From NCBI RefSeq assembly GCF_029537375.1, contig NZ_CP120679.1, positions 1,910,001-1,974,000 of the forward strand: a DNA stretch of 64,000 nt, given 5' to 3'. Shown here one piece after another: positions 56,392 through 64,000 of the stretch. The notes beneath the pieces were generated by a model. That model had not been told where the DNA came from. It saw only the letters and a program-made list of their open reading frames with translations, and did not search any database. The stretch is from Bacillus sp. HSf4 (lineage in GTDB: Bacteria > Bacillota > Bacilli > Bacillales > Bacillaceae). Made by a program: the position numbers and the translations under genes. Within the stretch, counting starts at the first letter, position 1. Every line of letters starts with the position of its first letter.

Positions 56392-56919
56392 ATGTTTACT
56401 GAAAGGGAAGCATTACGTTTAAGGCTTGAGCAAGTTAATGATGCTGAGATTAATTTGCTGCGTCAACTTCGGGAAGAGCGCAATGAAATTTATTCTAAGC
56501 TGCGCGAATTAGATAATCAAAACAATCTAGACGAAGTAACCGATTCAGACATGATCCACAAAAAATCCTTATAAGAGTTAGCCAATGGAACGGCAAAGTC
56601 CTTTGAGAAAAACAAACCAGAGAAAACAAATCCGCTAGTTGTATCATCCTCAAACCCTAGAAGAAAACCTAAGCCTGGGACGAAAACACATAGACTTCGT
56701 GAGACAGCATTAAAGGTTTTAAGGGATCACAAAGGTGAAATACGGGGATATGAGCTTCAAAAAGAAATTGAAAAAGAAACAGGGATGTCGATTCGTAATA
56801 TGACGACATTTATGCAAGGATTATTGAAGTATCATCCTGAAGTTGAAAAGACATACCGAGGTCGCTATGTTATTAGAAAAGAAAAAGACAATAACAATAA
56901 TGAAAGTCCTTCTGAATGA
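56392..56919 (+). pseudogene. rok: Rok homologue split by one in-frame stop
   Basis: The frame begins MFTEREALRLRLEQVNDAEI, as in B. subtilis Rok, and stops after 60 codons at TAA 56572-56574. In the same frame it goes on to the normal Rok end: PGTKTHRLRETALKVLRDHK, then the winged-helix block ELQKEIEKETGMSIRNMTTF with MQGLLKYHPEVEKTYRGRYV. One base change would restore a 175-residue protein. Rok silences AT-rich imported DNA and competence and toxin genes; without it, neighbouring imported loci could be expressed more freely. A second rok may exist elsewhere. Confidence 0.85.
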
Positions 56920-56929
56920 GGGCTTTTTT
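56903..56929 (+). terminator. Terminator of the rok-like gene
   Basis: AAAGTCCT and AGGGCTTT pair with one G-T, followed by TTTT, overlapping the end of the reading frame. Confidence 0.7.
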
Positions 56930-56951
56930 GTTTAGGAACTGATTTAATGAT

Positions 56952-56977
56952 GTATAATAAATAGGGAACGTACGTTT
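56952..56977 (+). promoter_or_regulatory. Promoter with LexA (DinR) box
   Basis: TATAAT at 56952-56957 followed by GAAC-GTAC-GTTT at 56966-56977, which fits the B. subtilis LexA operator (GAAC, four bases, GTTY). It covers the transcription start of the next gene, so that gene is probably SOS-induced. Confidence 0.6.
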
Positions 56978-56997
56978 GATTTTGAGGTGTTGAGAAT

Positions 56998-57431
56998 ATG
57001 AAGCCTGTTATTTCTAGGGAACTTGAGAATGCAATACATCAAAAGATTATTATTGATCTATGTATCATGCAATAGAGACAAAGTTGAAGAAAGCTGAAGA
57101 TAAAGACAAAAAACTTGTTGAATATTACGAGGATAGGCTAAAGAAGCTCTTTTTAACAAGAAAACAATTGAATGACTATCTAAGGAAGAAAAACACAAAA
57201 ATTCAAGAAGTGGTCATATGTGATGACATGTTTGTGGAGTATCCATACTATATTAAAACTAAAGAAGGGGGGATTAAAGAGGGGGGTACAAGGTATTGGA
57301 AAGCTGCATTAAAACTTCATATGAAAAGGGTCTATAGGATAGGCTTCTCCCTCATTTTTCATTCATTGTATTATGAAAATTTTCTAACAAATCTTTTCCG
57401 TTACATTCCTTCTTTATGCTATAATTCTTAA
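56998..57431 (+). pseudogene. Phage-like gene, apparently frameshifted
   Basis: GAGGTG stands before an ATG at 56998 that reads MKPVISRELENAIHQKIIID and stops after 25 codons at 57073-57075. The frame from about 57060 continues with AIETKLKKAEDKDKKLVEYY and IQEVVICDDMFVEYPYYI, KEGGTRYWKAALKLHM and then a tail that looks unrelated. One frame shift joins the two parts. It sits behind a LexA box. I do not know its function; similar proteins are recalled from SP-beta-like phages. Confidence 0.45.
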
Positions 57432-57467
57432 TTATTGGAAAGATTGAAGAGGGAAGGGGTTTGTAAC

Positions 57468-58598
57468 TTGTCTAATGAAAGTGTGATACCGTATGATCTA
57501 GTTGCAACGAAAATGAATCAATGGTATACAGCTTTGAAAAATAATTGGTCAGCTATTGCTGAAAGGGTAAAGGAAGAAGTTAAGCAGGAGTTAGAGCGAA
57601 TGGAAGAAAACCAAGATGCACTGGTGTATTACTCGCTATTGGTGTTCCGTCATGAGCTAATGCTTGATTATCTTTATCCTGATACTGATAGAGACATAGA
57701 AAAGCATTACAAAGAATTAAAAGAGAATGTGGGCAGCAAAAATTTAAACGGAATGCTGGAATATTACTATCATTACTTTATGGGGATGTATTATTTTAGA
57801 CAAAAAGAGCTGTCATACTCTTTGAATTTTTATAGACTTGCAGAAAAAGCTCTTGATTCAATTGAAGGGGTCGAAATTGAAAAAGCTGATTTTTATTTTA
57901 AAATGGCTGAAATTCATTATCATATGAAGCAGACTTATCTTTCAATGAATTATGCAAGTCGTGCTTATAAAATATTCCGTAGATACCCTACATATGGCGT
58001 TCAACGAGTCCATTGTCAATTTGTAATTGCAGGGAACTGGCTAGACAACATGAGAAGCGAAGAAGCATTAAAAAACGCATTTCAGGCATTAAAGGAATCT
58101 AAAGAATTGAATGTTGATTATTTAATTGGCTCATCGCACTTCAACGTGGGGATATGTTATAATCAACTTGAAGAACTTGGTGAGGCGGAGAAACATTTCC
58201 AACAAGCTCTTGAATTTTATAGACGTGGAAAACATAGCTATGAACCAAAGGCGTTGTTTAATTTATCACTTGTTAAAGCCAGACAAAATGACTTAGTTGC
58301 AGCTTCTCAATTGTACAAAGAAGGGAACGAACTGGCAAAACAATATGAAAACAATGAAATTGTCGAAAAATTTAAAATGGTTAAAGGGCTGTACCTGTCA
58401 AATGATTTAGACATGGTTAAAGAAACATTCCAGTTCTTCGAAAAAACAAAAATGTACCCCGATATGGAGTGGTACAGTATATTGGTGGCAGAACTGCTTT
58501 CAAGTAGAGAGAAATATGAGGAAGCAGGTGAATACTACCGTAAAGCCATTGCAGCTAGGAGACAAATTCAAAGAGGTGAGCTGTTAAATGAAATCTAA
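57468..58598 (+). CDS. Rap-family phosphatase / binding protein (second pair)
   Basis: A 376-residue Rap protein. LVATKMNQWYTALKNNWSAI and ALVYYSLLVFRHELMLDYLY form the N-terminal helices, then TPR repeats (GMYYFRQKELSYSLNFYR, SHFNVGICYNQLEELGEAEK, ALFNLSLVKARQNDL). A TTG at 57468 is preceded by GGGAAGGGG. A phr follows, overlapping by eleven bases. It belongs to the same family as the gene at 24005 but is not close to it, so the two should answer to different peptides. Confidence 0.9.
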   Translation: MSNESVIPYDLVATKMNQWYTALKNNWSAIAERVKEEVKQELERMEENQDALVYYSLLVFRHELMLDYLYPDTDRDIEKHYKELKENVGSKNLNGMLEYYYHYFMGMYYFRQKELSYSLNFYRLAEKALDSIEGVEIEKADFYFKMAEIHYHMKQTYLSMNYASRAYKIFRRYPTYGVQRVHCQFVIAGNWLDNMRSEEALKNAFQALKESKELNVDYLIGSSHFNVGICYNQLEELGEAEKHFQQALEFYRRGKHSYEPKALFNLSLVKARQNDLVAASQLYKEGNELAKQYENNEIVEKFKMVKGLYLSNDLDMVKETFQFFEKTKMYPDMEWYSILVAELLSSREKYEEAGEYYRKAIAARRQIQRGELLNEI

Positions 58599-58707
58599 AT
58601 TGTTGATTTGTGCAGTTTTATTGTTAAGTGTTGCAGGGATAGTTGGGACTTCTTATCTTCAAACACAAAACAATAACATTAAAGTGGCCGAGAGAATGGC
58701 AACTTAA
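58588..58707 (+). CDS. Phr pro-peptide (second pair), probable signal ERMAT
   Basis: A 39-residue precursor: MKSKLLICAVLLLSVAGIVG, then a polar tail ending VAERMAT. The last five residues, ERMAT, resemble known Phr pentapeptides such as ERGMT of PhrC. Start at ATG 58588 with AGAGGTGAG before it, overlapping the rap end. It should inhibit the second Rap after export and re-import. Confidence 0.85.
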   Translation: MKSKLLICAVLLLSVAGIVGTSYLQTQNNNIKVAERMAT

Positions 58708-58764
58708 TTAAGCGAAACTTATTTTTGACAATGTAAGAGAAATTTAAAAATAAAATACGTTGAT

Positions 58765-58797
58765 AATAGATCAGTCAAAATAGGCTGATCTATTTTT
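58765..58797 (+). terminator. Terminator of the second rap-phr unit
   Basis: ATAGATCAG and CTGATCTAT pair over nine bases, followed by TTTT. Confidence 0.85.
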
Positions 58798-59251
58798 GGT
58801 TGGGTTCTAATGTGTATAGTGGTACTCAGTATGTTTTTTTCAAGGGAGGTTACATCCTATTATAAGATCAATTAAGTTTACTTAAACAGTATTCTTAATT
58901 GATGATTAGTCTTAGATAGAGGTTGCCTATCAGCAAATGAGAGTGAGTAGGGGGATTCGGTGGAATAAGACACAGTAACCCTAGATTTCTCTAAAAAAGT
59001 CCTTGCTATGCAGATTAATCTCTATTTGAACAAAGAATTAAATATGAAATGTGGATCAGTTAATTTCTTCGTCAGATGGGTCTTTTTTATTTAGAAGTAA
59101 AGGGGAGAAAGAACTTTTTTATACAATTCAAGCGAAAGATAAATTTTTCCTTTAATATCAATTTATATACCTGTATAATTTCCTGGTGAATTTTTTTAAA
59201 GGAGGATAGTATTGTATTTTTGAAACATATTTTACTAAGGAGAGAGCATTT
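58798..59251. other. Upstream region of the Sec-signal toxin with an inverted repeat
   Basis: TCAATTAAG (58868-58876) and CTTAATTGA (58894-58902) are a perfect nine-base inverted repeat that could be an operator or a hairpin. No gene is visible. ACTAAGGAGAGAG at 59233-59245 is the ribosome site of the next gene. Confidence 0.4.
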
Positions 59252-60679
59252 TTGAAGAAGATACTTAGTGTTTTATTTGTAATCACATTTTTATTCACGA
59301 CCATTTCAACAACTTTTACAATGCCAGAAAGAGCATTTGCAGCGTCAGGAAGTAGTCTAAGTGAGTCTCAATTGAAAAAAATTCAAAAAGAAATAGAGAT
59401 CTTGAAATTATTAAAAAAAGAATACGATTCACTTGATAAGCAAAAAAAAGCCCTTTTAAAGAAAAAGTTAAAAAGGCTAGCTGCTGTAGTAGATATTAAA
59501 CTTAAGGCATTACATAAAAAAATTAAGAAAAAAGAAAAAGAAATAATAAAAGAGATAGAGACTAAAGTTATTCCCGCTATAAACAAAGCATTATGGATTT
59601 ATAAACAAACAATAGAAATACTCGATGGCGTGAATGAAATAATGGAGCAAATGATAGAAGCCGAGAACCAAATGATCAAAGGCTTAGATCAAATGAATGC
59701 TGCTGTAGATGGAATGAATAAAGAAATGGACAATGTTATTCATTCGATGAATGAAGTTAACAAAGCAATGGATGAATGTAATAAAGCCTTAGATGTCATG
59801 GTAGAAACAACGAATGAAATGACAAAAGAGGTTAACGATGCAACCGCCAATGCGAACCAAATGATTAGGGGTATTAACCAGGCCAATAAGGGTATGGAGC
59901 AATTAAATAAGTCAACTGACAAACTTAATAAAGCTATTAAAAAAACCAATAGAGCTTTTGGTAATTATGATAAAAAATCAAATAAAGTTAAAAATAAAAA
60001 GATTACAAAGAAGCAAGCAGAGAAAATAAAAAAGCAAAAAGAACAGTTAAAAAGAGCCCAAAACAAAGTTGATAATGCTAGCCAAAATTTAAAGAAGAAT
60101 GAGAAGACTTTAAATGAGGGAGCTCTTGGTTTATCAATTTTACTTGATTTAACCCCAGTGGTTTCTAATATAAAAGGTGGGGCGGAGTTTGTTATTGGAG
60201 AAGACCTAGTTACTCATGAGCGCCTCTCTGATTACGAAAGAACACTTGCTGGAATAAGTGTGCTTACATCAGGCACCTTCAAGCTTGCAAGTAAGGCAAT
60301 GGGTATGTCTTCAAAAACTGCTAAGACTGCAAAAATTGTTGAGGATGGTGCTAAAAGCGGAAAAGCAGGTTTTGATGTAGCTTCCTTTGAAAAAAAGATA
60401 GCTAAAATGAATTTAAATGAAAAAATTCCATTGGTTAGAACGACTGCTGCTGATTTTGCTAAGCAAAGAAATTGGAAAAAGGATTCGAAATTAACTAAAA
60501 TTAATAAAAGAGATGTGTATTTGGATTCGAAAACAGGCACATACTATGCAGTAGATACCCAACATGGTAGATTTGAAGTTGTTAATAAAAGAGGAAAACA
60601 TCAAGGAGAAGTGGACTTTAACTTAAACGAAACTAAACCAGCTGACAAATCGGGACGTCATGATTTAAAAATGAAATAA
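59252..60679 (+). CDS. Sec-signal polymorphic toxin, non-LXG
   Basis: A 475-residue protein. Residues 1-30 are a Sec signal (KKILSVLFVITFLF, then MPERAFA with cleavage after residue 30). A very long Lys/Glu/Asn coiled coil spans about 35-285, including repeated MNK/MEQ heptads. Residues 290-340 (GLSILLDLTPVVSNIKGG, GEDLVTHERLSDYERTLA) match the PT-TG pre-toxin domain. The last 85 residues (RDVYLDSKTGTYYAVDTQHG, RFEVVNKRGKHQGEVDF) look like a small RNase of the colicin/BECR type with a central His. Release by Sec with a coiled coil differs from LXG toxins. The downstream gene is a likely immunity protein. Confidence 0.75.
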   Translation: MKKILSVLFVITFLFTTISTTFTMPERAFAASGSSLSESQLKKIQKEIEILKLLKKEYDSLDKQKKALLKKKLKRLAAVVDIKLKALHKKIKKKEKEIIKEIETKVIPAINKALWIYKQTIEILDGVNEIMEQMIEAENQMIKGLDQMNAAVDGMNKEMDNVIHSMNEVNKAMDECNKALDVMVETTNEMTKEVNDATANANQMIRGINQANKGMEQLNKSTDKLNKAIKKTNRAFGNYDKKSNKVKNKKITKKQAEKIKKQKEQLKRAQNKVDNASQNLKKNEKTLNEGALGLSILLDLTPVVSNIKGGAEFVIGEDLVTHERLSDYERTLAGISVLTSGTFKLASKAMGMSSKTAKTAKIVEDGAKSGKAGFDVASFEKKIAKMNLNEKIPLVRTTAADFAKQRNWKKDSKLTKINKRDVYLDSKTGTYYAVDTQHGRFEVVNKRGKHQGEVDFNLNETKPADKSGRHDLKMK

Positions 60680-60695
60680 GGAAGTGAAAATTAGA

Positions 60696-61241
60696 ATGAA
60701 TGATCTAGTTAGCGAAACTATAGAAAAATACTACAGAAACAATAACGAATCAGATTATCTTACTAAATGCCGCGAGCAGTTTTTAATACCAGAAATAATA
60801 AAAAAATTTTCCGACAATAATAATATGATAATCACCAATGTGAATTTTGGTGAAATATGGCCGTCGTCAAAATTAATATTTGAGTATGAAGACTACATAA
60901 AAGGAGAATTTGAAGTTACTTATAGTACCACTTTAATGCTATCTAAGCTTGCTCCTTTATTTTATCTTCAGCACGAATTTCAAGTTGAAAACAGAGATGC
61001 GAATAGAACTGTCCCAACTCTTGAGGGTTTTGATACTCAACCTTATAATACTAAACAACAAGAATTTGAAGATTGTGTGAAAGAATATTTTTCAAAGAAA
61101 GAGTTCATTGAATTATCCTATTCGGAGATGAATGAAGTTGTATGCGGGCTGGATTTTAAAAAAGATGTCGCGTTTTTTGGATCACAAGTTACAGTGGAGA
61201 GTGCATTGTTTTTTGATCTACTAGAAATTTGTCCAGACTAA
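60696..61241 (+). CDS. Candidate immunity protein for the Sec-signal toxin
   Basis: A 181-residue acidic protein (MNDLVSETIEKYYRNNNESD at its start) with no signal or membrane helix. It has FGEIWPSSKLIFEYEDYIKG and KEYFSKKEFIELSYSEMNE stretches, mostly beta-then-alpha by pattern. ATG 60696 is preceded by AAGGAAGTG, sixteen bases after the toxin stop. I do not recognise the family; position and acidity support an immunity role. Confidence 0.6.
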   Translation: MNDLVSETIEKYYRNNNESDYLTKCREQFLIPEIIKKFSDNNNMIITNVNFGEIWPSSKLIFEYEDYIKGEFEVTYSTTLMLSKLAPLFYLQHEFQVENRDANRTVPTLEGFDTQPYNTKQQEFEDCVKEYFSKKEFIELSYSEMNEVVCGLDFKKDVAFFGSQVTVESALFFDLLEICPD

Positions 61242-61395
61242 AATACAGCTATCTTTTGTTATTCGAGATAAATAAGTAAAAATTAAAGGTGAATAAAATA
61301 TGGAAAAGAAATGCTACATGATTCACTTGAGTTTTACCAGCAGAGTAGTGGGCAAGAAGGCAAATACAAAGGAGTAGGAAAGTACATGAAAGCTA

Positions 61396-61497
61396 ATGTG
61401 CTCTATTCTGCTATTGGGTGCAGTTGGTTTAGTGGGCACTTCCTACGATCAATCAACAAATACAACATATCATGTTGCTGACAGGATAGCAATTTGA
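61396..61497 (+). CDS. Phr-like short peptide or phr remnant
   Basis: A 33-residue frame: MCSILLLGAVGLVGTSYDQS and then a polar tail ending HVADRIAI. The hydrophobic core with GTSY is shared with the Phr at 58588. An ATG at 61386 in another frame (MKANVL) may be the original start, lost by a shift. No rap gene precedes it; the stretch 61250-61385 shows only a weak trace of coding sequence. It may be a left-over of a third rap-phr pair. Confidence 0.45.
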   Translation: MCSILLLGAVGLVGTSYDQSTNTTYHVADRIAI

Positions 61498-61538
61498 ATC
61501 TGAGACTGTTATATGAAAATATATAAGAACCTTTAGAA

Positions 61539-61586
61539 GAGACCAGTTCGTGAAACACTCCATGAGTTTATGGCTGGTCTTTTTTT
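61539..61586 (+). terminator. Terminator after the phr-like frame
   Basis: AGACCAG and CTGGTCT pair across a long loop, followed by seven T. Confidence 0.65.
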
Positions 61587-62219
61587 GCATCTATTGTAAT
61601 AAACTACAGTTTTTCAGAATATTGACTAGAAGCAGGAAAGCCCGCTTGTGACGAAAAGTATACTGTGATTACAGTCAATTCCCAATATTCATAATAGAAG
61701 GTCCTTGCTTTACTCAATCATACGAAACGTAGATCAGCCAATTTCTCACTTTATTTTCTTTCATTTAAGCTCCTCTCGATGGTTTATTTCCACCATTGCC
61801 AAACTAAACTGCAGCAGGTTACGAGGTAACTCATACATCTTAATATGGATTTATCATTACTCCAATCGGTACTCCAATCGGTGCTGTAACAGAATCACGA
61901 AAATAAAATATGAATTTCTTTTTATGCAACAATTAAAAAAGCCCAGACTTTTGTGAAGTGCCCACTGGGTTCAGGCATTTCTCTGCTTCCCTATAGTGAT
62001 AAAGGGAGATTGTCAACTTTTTGTATGAAAGATACATATTCATGAACAATAATTTATCTCTAAACTCTTACTATAGTGAAACATCTTGATTTCTTCCAGA
62101 ACTTTTTGCGTAACTTCTTGTCGCGATTCTTTGATTCTGTCTATATACAAATGATTCATTTTCGTCGCTAAGTTAATTGCAGAAAAAATTGATTGATCTT
62201 ACATTATCAATTGGCAATG
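61587..62219. other. Gap without a supported gene
   Basis: Only short frames without ribosome sites are present. On the minus strand AACCCAG and CTGGGCTTTTTT (61971-61934) could be a distant terminator for the urea transporter gene. Confidence 0.4.
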
Positions 62220-63167
62220 CTACAAGTTTGGCAGAACCTTTCTTGCACCCAGAAACAGCCAGGAACAAAGAACAAACGGCATTGTTAGGGCAGGGAGTCC
62301 ATATGGCAAAAGGTACGTGCTGAGGCCTGCTGTGATAGGCACTGTCAGACAAGCTGAAATGATCCCTGATAAAAATGCAAACCGGTTATGTTCACTTTTA
62401 AAAACAGAAGATACGGCCAGAATAGTTAAAATTGCGTTATACCCGTAAAGACCCAATGTGATGAGAGAATGCTCCCCTCCTAAAAGGAATGCAATGATGA
62501 TAGCAACTGCATTTCCGATAACTGTATATAGTCCTAGTTTTCTTCCTGCCCAACATACGGCGAGGAATACTAAAATCCCAGATGCTGTGTTACTAAGAAA
62601 AAATACTTGTCCAATTCCATGAAAGACCCCGTCTATTAAATTGACTTCACCTGCTGTCTTTAGTTCCCAGTGTGTTAAATCCTGAGGTACCAGGGCAGAA
62701 CTTAATCTAATCCCTTTTAATTTGTATGAAGCTAATAATATAAACCATGTCAGGATAACAAAGGGGAATGTAAGAATTGGAACTTCGGTTCTTTTCGTAA
62801 AATGCATCATGGCGGCTGTGAAGATGGCTGCTGCGGCTGCCCCAATTAAAGCGATAAGCCACGTGTAAGGGCCAGTTAAGAATGATGCCAATGCCATTCC
62901 AGTTAACACAGAATTATATCCTAACAAACCCTGATTTATATTCTTTTCATCTGCCGCCCCCAATTTCCCTGCTAAGGTGCCGATAATAGCGGACAACAGA
63001 GCAATTATGCCTAAATAATAAGAAGAAACAGTGATGGCTATCAGAATTAGAAAGCCGGTCATTACATTCTCAATCAGGATGACTTGAGTGATGCCTTTGA
63101 GAGAAGCTGTTATTAAAGGGAAAAACACCCCCTCGCTTAATAAATGATGCTTGTTTTTTTGCATCAT
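62220..63167 (-). CDS. Urea transporter (UT family)
   Basis: A 315-residue channel-type transporter with about ten helices in two repeats. The first repeat has NQGLLGYNSVLTGMALA and LTFPFVILTWF, the second LGLYGYNAILTILAVS and ALTMPFVLCSWLFL; these paired LPxxTxPF-like motifs line the urea pore. AGAAGGAGATG precedes the ATG pair at 63167 and 63164. It is divergent from ureA, so uptake and breakdown of urea are placed side by side. Confidence 0.85.
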   Translation of the reverse strand: MMQKNKHHLLSEGVFFPLITASLKGITQVILIENVMTGFLILIAITVSSYYLGIIALLSAIIGTLAGKLGAADEKNINQGLLGYNSVLTGMALASFLTGPYTWLIALIGAAAAAIFTAAMMHFTKRTEVPILTFPFVILTWFILLASYKLKGIRLSSALVPQDLTHWELKTAGEVNLIDGVFHGIGQVFFLSNTASGILVFLAVCWAGRKLGLYTVIGNAVAIIIAFLLGGEHSLITLGLYGYNAILTILAVSSVFKSEHNRFAFLSGIISACLTVPITAGLSTYLLPYGLPALTMPFVLCSWLFLGARKVLPNL

Positions 63168-63538
63168 GTATCATCTCCTTCTTTTCAACTTAAATATCTA
63201 CAGTATATCATATGTAAATTTTTAAATATATAAATTGACATATATGTAAGAAATGATATACTCATTTCAAATGGAAGCGGGGAATCAAGTATATTTTCAG
63301 TTTGAATAACAGGTGGCCAATCTTATCCTGTATTTGTGAAGGTAAATCCAATGGTTTCCAGCATGGTTTTTTGGCAGTTGTCTCTTTGCACAACAGGCAG
63401 GAAACACTTGATTTTTAGGCGCTGTCAGGTCGGAATGTTCATGAATTGGCTCCCCCTATAAGAAAAAAGGAGAGAATAATCCCCGTTTGTTCATTTTGAT
63501 TTAACAGACTTTTTTTGCCGAAAAAGGGAGGTTTCATG
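63168..63538. promoter_or_regulatory. Divergent control region of urea transport and urease
   Basis: TTGACA at 63235-63240, 16 bases, and TATACT at 63257-63262 form a strong promoter toward ureA, leaving a leader of about 270 bases that has no clear gene. The AT-rich core near 63205-63235 must serve the transporter as well. I found no clear TnrA or GlnR box. Confidence 0.55.
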
Positions 63539-63841
63539 ATGCAACTATTACCGCGTGAGGTAGACAAACTTATGATTGTTGTTGCTGCAGATCTTGCGAA
63601 GCGACGTAAAGAACGAGGATTGAAATTGAACCACCCGGAAGCAGTAGCGCTTATAACGTATGAAGTGTTGGAGGGAGCACGGGATGGAAAAACAGTTGCG
63701 GAGCTGATGGAATGTGGAACAACCATTTTGTCGAGGGAAGATGTAATGGAAGGTATTCCGGAAATGATTGAAGATATCCAGGTAGAAGCTACATTTCCAG
63801 ACGGCACAAAGCTTGTAACAGTACATAGTCCGATTAAATAA
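63539..63841 (+). CDS. ureA: Urease gamma subunit UreA
   Basis: A 100-residue subunit: [20 protein letters not shown] at the start, then [20 protein letters not shown] and [20 protein letters not shown] are classic UreA. GGGAGG lies seven bases before the ATG at 63539; ATG 63536 is also possible. It is the first gene of the urease operon, with ureB 22 bases later. Confidence 0.95.
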   Translation: MQLLPREVDKLMIVVAADLAKRRKERGLKLNHPEAVALITYEVLEGARDGKTVAELMECGTTILSREDVMEGIPEMIEDIQVEATFPDGTKLVTVHSPIK

Positions 63842-63862
63842 AATGGATAGGGGGCTGTTCAA

Positions 63863-64000
63863 ATGCAACCGGGACAACTATTTTTGAAAGAAACAGATAT
63901 CATTTGTAATGTCGGAAGAACGGCGTCTAAATTGACTGTAACGAATACAGGTGACCGCCCAGTTCAAGTAGGTTCACATTTTCATTTTTATGAAGTGAAT
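63863..64000 (+). CDS. ureB: Urease beta subunit UreB, 5' part
   Basis: The window holds the first 46 codons. [20 protein letters not shown] and [20 protein letters not shown] agree with UreB. AGGGGG precedes the ATG. The gene runs beyond the window edge, where ureC should follow. Confidence 0.95.
   Translation, partial: MQPGQLFLKETDIICNVGRTASKLTVTNTGDRPVQVGSHFHFYEVN

Noticed and set aside
61705..61956. 83-codon frame in the gap before the urea transporter gene
   Set aside because: No ribosome site, and the end runs through repeated sequence GGTACTCCAATCGGT-like without protein character.

Overview
The window reads as a chromosome segment of a Bacillus from the B. licheniformis / B. sonorensis group. 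The evidence is the conserved block ymaD-ebrB-ebrA-ymaG-ymaF-miaA-hfq-ymzA-nrdI-nrdE-nrdF-ymaB-cwlC, the YjiC glucosyltransferase typical of that group, spore coat genes (CotD, YraD/YraE, YmaG), Rap-Phr pairs, and AGGAGG ribosome sites with frequent TTG/GTG starts. No rRNA, tRNA, CRISPR array or intact insertion sequence was seen.

Left part (1-7 kb): an LXG polymorphic toxin with its Imm22-type immunity protein, a YunG-like protein, an XRE regulator with a membrane partner, YngC, a PadR regulator with a HAAS-type membrane protein, and a broken 3' remnant of ureC. From 7.1 to 16.8 kb lies a nine-gene opine-metallophore operon in the same order as staphylococcal cntKLMABCDFE: histidine racemase, nicotianamine-synthase-like enzyme, opine dehydrogenase, nickel/peptide-type ABC importer and MFS exporter. 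Three sequences matching the Bacillus Zur box flank its two promoter regions, so it is probably a zinc-starvation zincophore system.

17-25 kb is a worn accessory zone: a secreted small protein, TmrB, small unknown genes, prophage terminase remnants, a second LXG toxin (EndoU tail) with a frameshifted 5' end, and a Rap-Phr pair. 25-40 kb holds metabolic and transport genes (amidohydrolase, CPA-type antiporter, hydrolases, YjiC, YbeC-like permease) mixed with spore-coat and spore-lysis genes and decayed TetR and SnoaL-like genes. 40-52 kb is the core block with tandem NrdR boxes before nrdI, and ends at cwlC followed by a well-structured candidate small RNA.

52-61 kb is a second toxin zone: an orphan SMI1 immunity gene facing a broken HNH toxin tail, a third LXG toxin (LHH nuclease tail) with SMI1 immunity, a Rok homologue broken by one in-frame stop, a gene behind a LexA (DinR) box, a second Rap-Phr pair, and a Sec-signal toxin with a candidate immunity gene. 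The right edge carries a urea transporter facing ureA and the start of ureB; ureC lies outside.

The three LXG genes form a mosaic: 1 and 2 share the N-terminal LXG domain, 2 and 3 share the middle, and all tails differ. All three are preceded by one conserved leader/promoter repeat. Copy 2 is inverted relative to 1 and 3, so homologous exchange could swap tails or invert the DNA between them. Gene names rest on remembered family sequences, not on database searches.
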